NCBI GenBank assembly: GCA_026400835.1
Contig: JAPLOA010000053.1
Location: 1-54,607 of the forward strand
Length of the DNA stretch: 54,607 nucleotides
Origin: Planctomycetales bacterium
GTDB lineage: Bacteria; Planctomycetota; Planctomycetia; Planctomycetales; Planctomycetaceae
Direction: 5' to 3'
Positions 52,879 to 54,607 of this stretch are shown here, piece by piece. The notes below the pieces were generated by a model. It made no database searches, was not told where the DNA came from, and was given only the letters and a program-made list of their open reading frames with translations. Both the position numbers and the translations under genes were made by a program. Position 1 is the first letter of the stretch. Each line of letters starts with the position of its first letter.

Positions 52879-53346
52879 TTATCGTAAGTTGGCTTCCCGA
52901 ATTCTACTACGAATCTTCTCCAGGTGTTGAGCCGTACCAGCATTGTGCGGAATCTGGAAAGCCTTGTCTAATAATGAACTGGCCCGATCAAGGTCTTTGG
53001 ACAGTGAAACAATTTCAGCCAAAGCAGCCGTAGCAACGCACCGATCATTCGAGGTACGTAGCTTCCCATCAACCGCTAGTTGCAGTTCACGTTCAGCAAC
53101 TGAGAGGTCCACCGGCTCTAAGGTAGCAAGAGCTCCGCGCAACCAGTGGAAATAGGCCCTGGACTGAGCGCTCAGAAGATTTGGGTACCTTATCGACTCC
53201 ACGAGTTTACGTGCAGTATCGAACTGGCCTCGCTGAAGAGCAAGGAAAGCGGGCCGGATGGGGCCGTAGCGAAAGTGCCCGAAGATGAGCAACGCTGCGC
53301 CGGTGAATGGAAGATAGGCAGAACGATCGCCACGGTTCAGCTCCAC
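52879..53346 (-). CDS. TPR-like membrane-anchored protein, possibly N-terminally truncated
   Basis: This 155-residue protein has one hydrophobic segment near residues 10-25 (AYLPFTGAALLIFGHF), then about three helical repeats of TPR type (LALQRGQFDTARKLVES, WLRGALATLEPVDLSVAE, SKDLDRASSLLDKAFQIP). The start is a GTG at 53346, with a stop codon about 13 codons upstream, so the gene cannot be longer from this frame unless a frameshift is present. Not recognised as a named family. Confidence 0.55.
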   Translation of the reverse strand: MELNRGDRSAYLPFTGAALLIFGHFRYGPIRPAFLALQRGQFDTARKLVESIRYPNLLSAQSRAYFHWLRGALATLEPVDLSVAERELQLAVDGKLRTSNDRCVATAALAEIVSLSKDLDRASSLLDKAFQIPHNAGTAQHLEKIRSRIREANLR

Positions 53347-53546
53347 GCAACCAGATATGACTGGCGCGAGTGTTTGTCCAAGTTAAAACTGGATGTTCGC
53401 CAGCTCCGGTGCAATGCATTTATATTCGATTATCGGTGCCGGCGAAGCGTCTGAGTGCGAATGCAGACTTCCGCGTTTCACTCGACAGTGCGTTGTTTCG
53501 AGTGTCTTCCAATCAACGTAAGCTTGATTCGTGAAAATGCCGCCGT

Positions 53547-53834
53547 CTAGCCAGAAAACGTGTCGTCGCTATCGTCTCCTCGAGCCTTTACCGCCTTGCG
53601 TTGACGGAGAACCGAACGGACAACAGCCCAGGAAATACTGATGAACATGACTAAAGCAATGGCGAGCCCCAGATGATTCACGGACACATTGAAATCAGGG
53701 AATCCGAACAGGGCATGACTGATTGCCATACCAACACCGACATAGAAGAGAATCCACAATCTATTTCCAAACGCAATGGCGCTGTCCAGGTCGCGAGCTA
53801 ACAGCTTCACTTCTCGAATTGCGTTATCGTTCAT
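53547..53834 (-). CDS. Small two-helix membrane protein
   Basis: This 95-residue protein has two hydrophobic helices (about 30-45 and 55-75: ILFYVGVGMAISHALFGF, then LGLAIALVMFISISWAVV) and a charged C-terminus (RQRKAVKARGDDSDD). The frame is open 19 codons upstream, but the only start there is TTG, so the ATG at 53834 is chosen. No family recognised. Confidence 0.6.
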   Translation of the reverse strand: MNDNAIREVKLLARDLDSAIAFGNRLWILFYVGVGMAISHALFGFPDFNVSVNHLGLAIALVMFISISWAVVRSVLRQRKAVKARGDDSDDTFSG

Positions 53835-53900
53835 TGCGGGGAGTCCAGCTTCAGGGTTCAGCGTACTGACACTGGAGTATAGCGTTTGCAATCACCGGTC

Positions 53901-53920
53901 ACCAACGCCCGGGCGTTGGT
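53901..53920. repeat. Perfect 20-bp palindrome
   Basis: ACCAACGCCC joined directly to GGGCGTTGGT. It lies about 65 bases upstream of the small two-helix gene and could be an operator or a repeat relic (GTTGGTAG copies lie nearby). The rest of 53835-54180 shows no gene. Confidence 0.5.
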
Positions 53921-54180
53921 AGTCCGCCGTTGGTGCTCTGGTTGACCGAGGACTTCGGCGTCGTTGCACGCAACGGGGCTGCTGAACGACGAACCACCAA
54001 TCGAAGCTTGCGTCCGGCCTGCCGAGACGGCGATGCTCGATTTGGATTGTCTTCGTATTCCGCTGCTCAGCCGAGTTGAAAGGCACCTGAATCGCAGTTT
54101 TCTTGTGACCAGACAAGATGCTGCTTTTGGAAGTCTGTGTCTCCATGGTTCTCGATTTCCTCGCCCGAGCAATCAAGAGC

Positions 54181-54363
54181 CTATTGCTTGCGACGAAGGA
54201 AGAACATGACGCCGCCGCCCAGCACGAATGCAGTGGCGCCATAGGCCGCCCATTTTGGCTGCCCGGTCATGAAACTACCGGGTAGAAAGTTAATACCCTG
54301 AAAGAACCAGATGGTTCCGAGCACCATCAGGATGACGGCCATGACACTTAAGAAATCGCGCAC
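54181..54363 (-). CDS. Small conserved membrane protein
   Basis: This 60-residue protein has two membrane segments (residues about 5-22 and 39-56) and a basic end (FFLRRKQ). Short proteins with this layout, a first helix then FFQGINFLPGSFM, are widespread in bacteria and of unknown function. The start is a GTG at 54363 with GGAG 6 bases ahead, which decides it against the internal ATG at 54342. Confidence 0.7.
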   Translation of the reverse strand: MRDFLSVMAVILMVLGTIWFFQGINFLPGSFMTGQPKWAAYGATAFVLGGGVMFFLRRKQ

Positions 54364-54394
54364 TGTGTACTCCGGCAGCGGACCAGCGATGGAT

Positions 54395-54439
54395 GATAAC
54401 GGGGCCAGCCATTTATAACGGGATAACGGGGCCAGCCAT
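54395..54439. repeat. Direct repeat
   Basis: Two exact 18-base copies of GATAACGGGGCCAGCCAT at 54395-54412 and 54422-54439, spaced by 27 bases. They lie upstream of the small membrane protein gene. Beyond them, up to the window end, no gene is supported. Confidence 0.75.
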
Positions 54440-54607
54440 CTATTGTTTATATTTCAGGCGAGCTAAGGGCATATTGACGGGATTTTCATTTCAGTGATGT
54501 GGCGGAAAACGCTCGGCGGGCGGAGGTGATGCTGATGGCTCGGTTGTGGCCTCTGGCTTCGGCGGATGCTTCCATTGATTTCGGGCGACCTACGCTCGAA
54601 CGGAACC

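Noticed and set aside
53892-54242. 116-codon minus-strand frame and overlapping frames near the right end
   Set aside because: No motif, overlaps the start-side of the small membrane protein gene and a palindrome; probably non-coding.

Overview
The window is a chromosomal segment from a member of the Planctomycetota; genus and species cannot be fixed from the sequence alone. The assignment rests on family content: four DUF1549/DUF1553 'planctomycete cytochrome c' (PSD1-type) proteins, two DUF1501 proteins, two cytochrome c/WD40 proteins, a DUF1559 pilin-like protein, a sigma factor followed by a FecR/LamG protein, a sulfatase, an orphan methanofuran-pathway enzyme homologue, and long intergenic spacers filled with palindromic repeats. 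Genes are mostly single or in pairs, on both strands. Shine-Dalgarno sites are present at some starts and absent at many.

Layout. 0.3-2.6 kb: a LOG-family protein and a secreted sulfatase, separated by a nested palindromic repeat. 3.3-7.4 kb: a c-type cytochrome/WD40 protein and a PSD1 protein. 7.5-14.3 kb: a SWIM zinc-finger protein, a cysteine-rich repeat protein, an EboD/AroB-like cyclase, a charge-segregated Lys/Glu protein, an MfnB homologue and a TPR protein. 14.5-16.6 kb: a GT39-type membrane glycosyltransferase. 17.4-21.7 kb: a PSD1 protein with a coiled coil of about 400 residues, followed by DUF1501. 21.9-26.7 kb: an EamA transporter, tgt, a VapBC-like toxin-antitoxin pair and an aldehyde dehydrogenase. 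27.0-32.2 kb: a PSD1 protein ending in a LamG-like domain, trpE and a small conserved protein.

32.4-34.3 kb: eleven tRNA genes on one strand with no protein gene among them (in transcription order Phe, Glu, Ile, Lys, Asn, Ser, Gly, Gln, Ala, Tyr, Ser). Several have stem mismatches, and palindromic repeats sit between them. 34.7-37.6 kb: a D-aminoacylase-like amidohydrolase, a four-helix-bundle (S23/Avd-related) gene bounded by related repeats, and tRNA-Val.

38.2-43.1 kb: a 1626-residue secreted protein with a cytochrome c domain, WD40 propellers, a 250-residue coiled coil and a further WD40 propeller. 43.6-52.0 kb: a divergent cluster with DUF1559, a small lipoprotein, PSD1 and DUF1501 on the minus strand and an ECF-like sigma factor plus FecR/LamG protein on the plus strand. 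52.2-54.4 kb: an HD-domain protein and small membrane proteins.

The dominant theme is the poorly understood planctomycete machinery of c-type cytochrome, DUF1549/1553 and DUF1501 proteins. It occurs here in several versions, two of which (17.4 and 38.2 kb) carry long Ala/Lys/Glu-rich coiled coils that may let the parts assemble with each other. The other notable signals are the tRNA array, the four-helix-bundle locus, the VapBC operator that abuts its start codon, and the dispersed palindromic repeats, two of which are nested.
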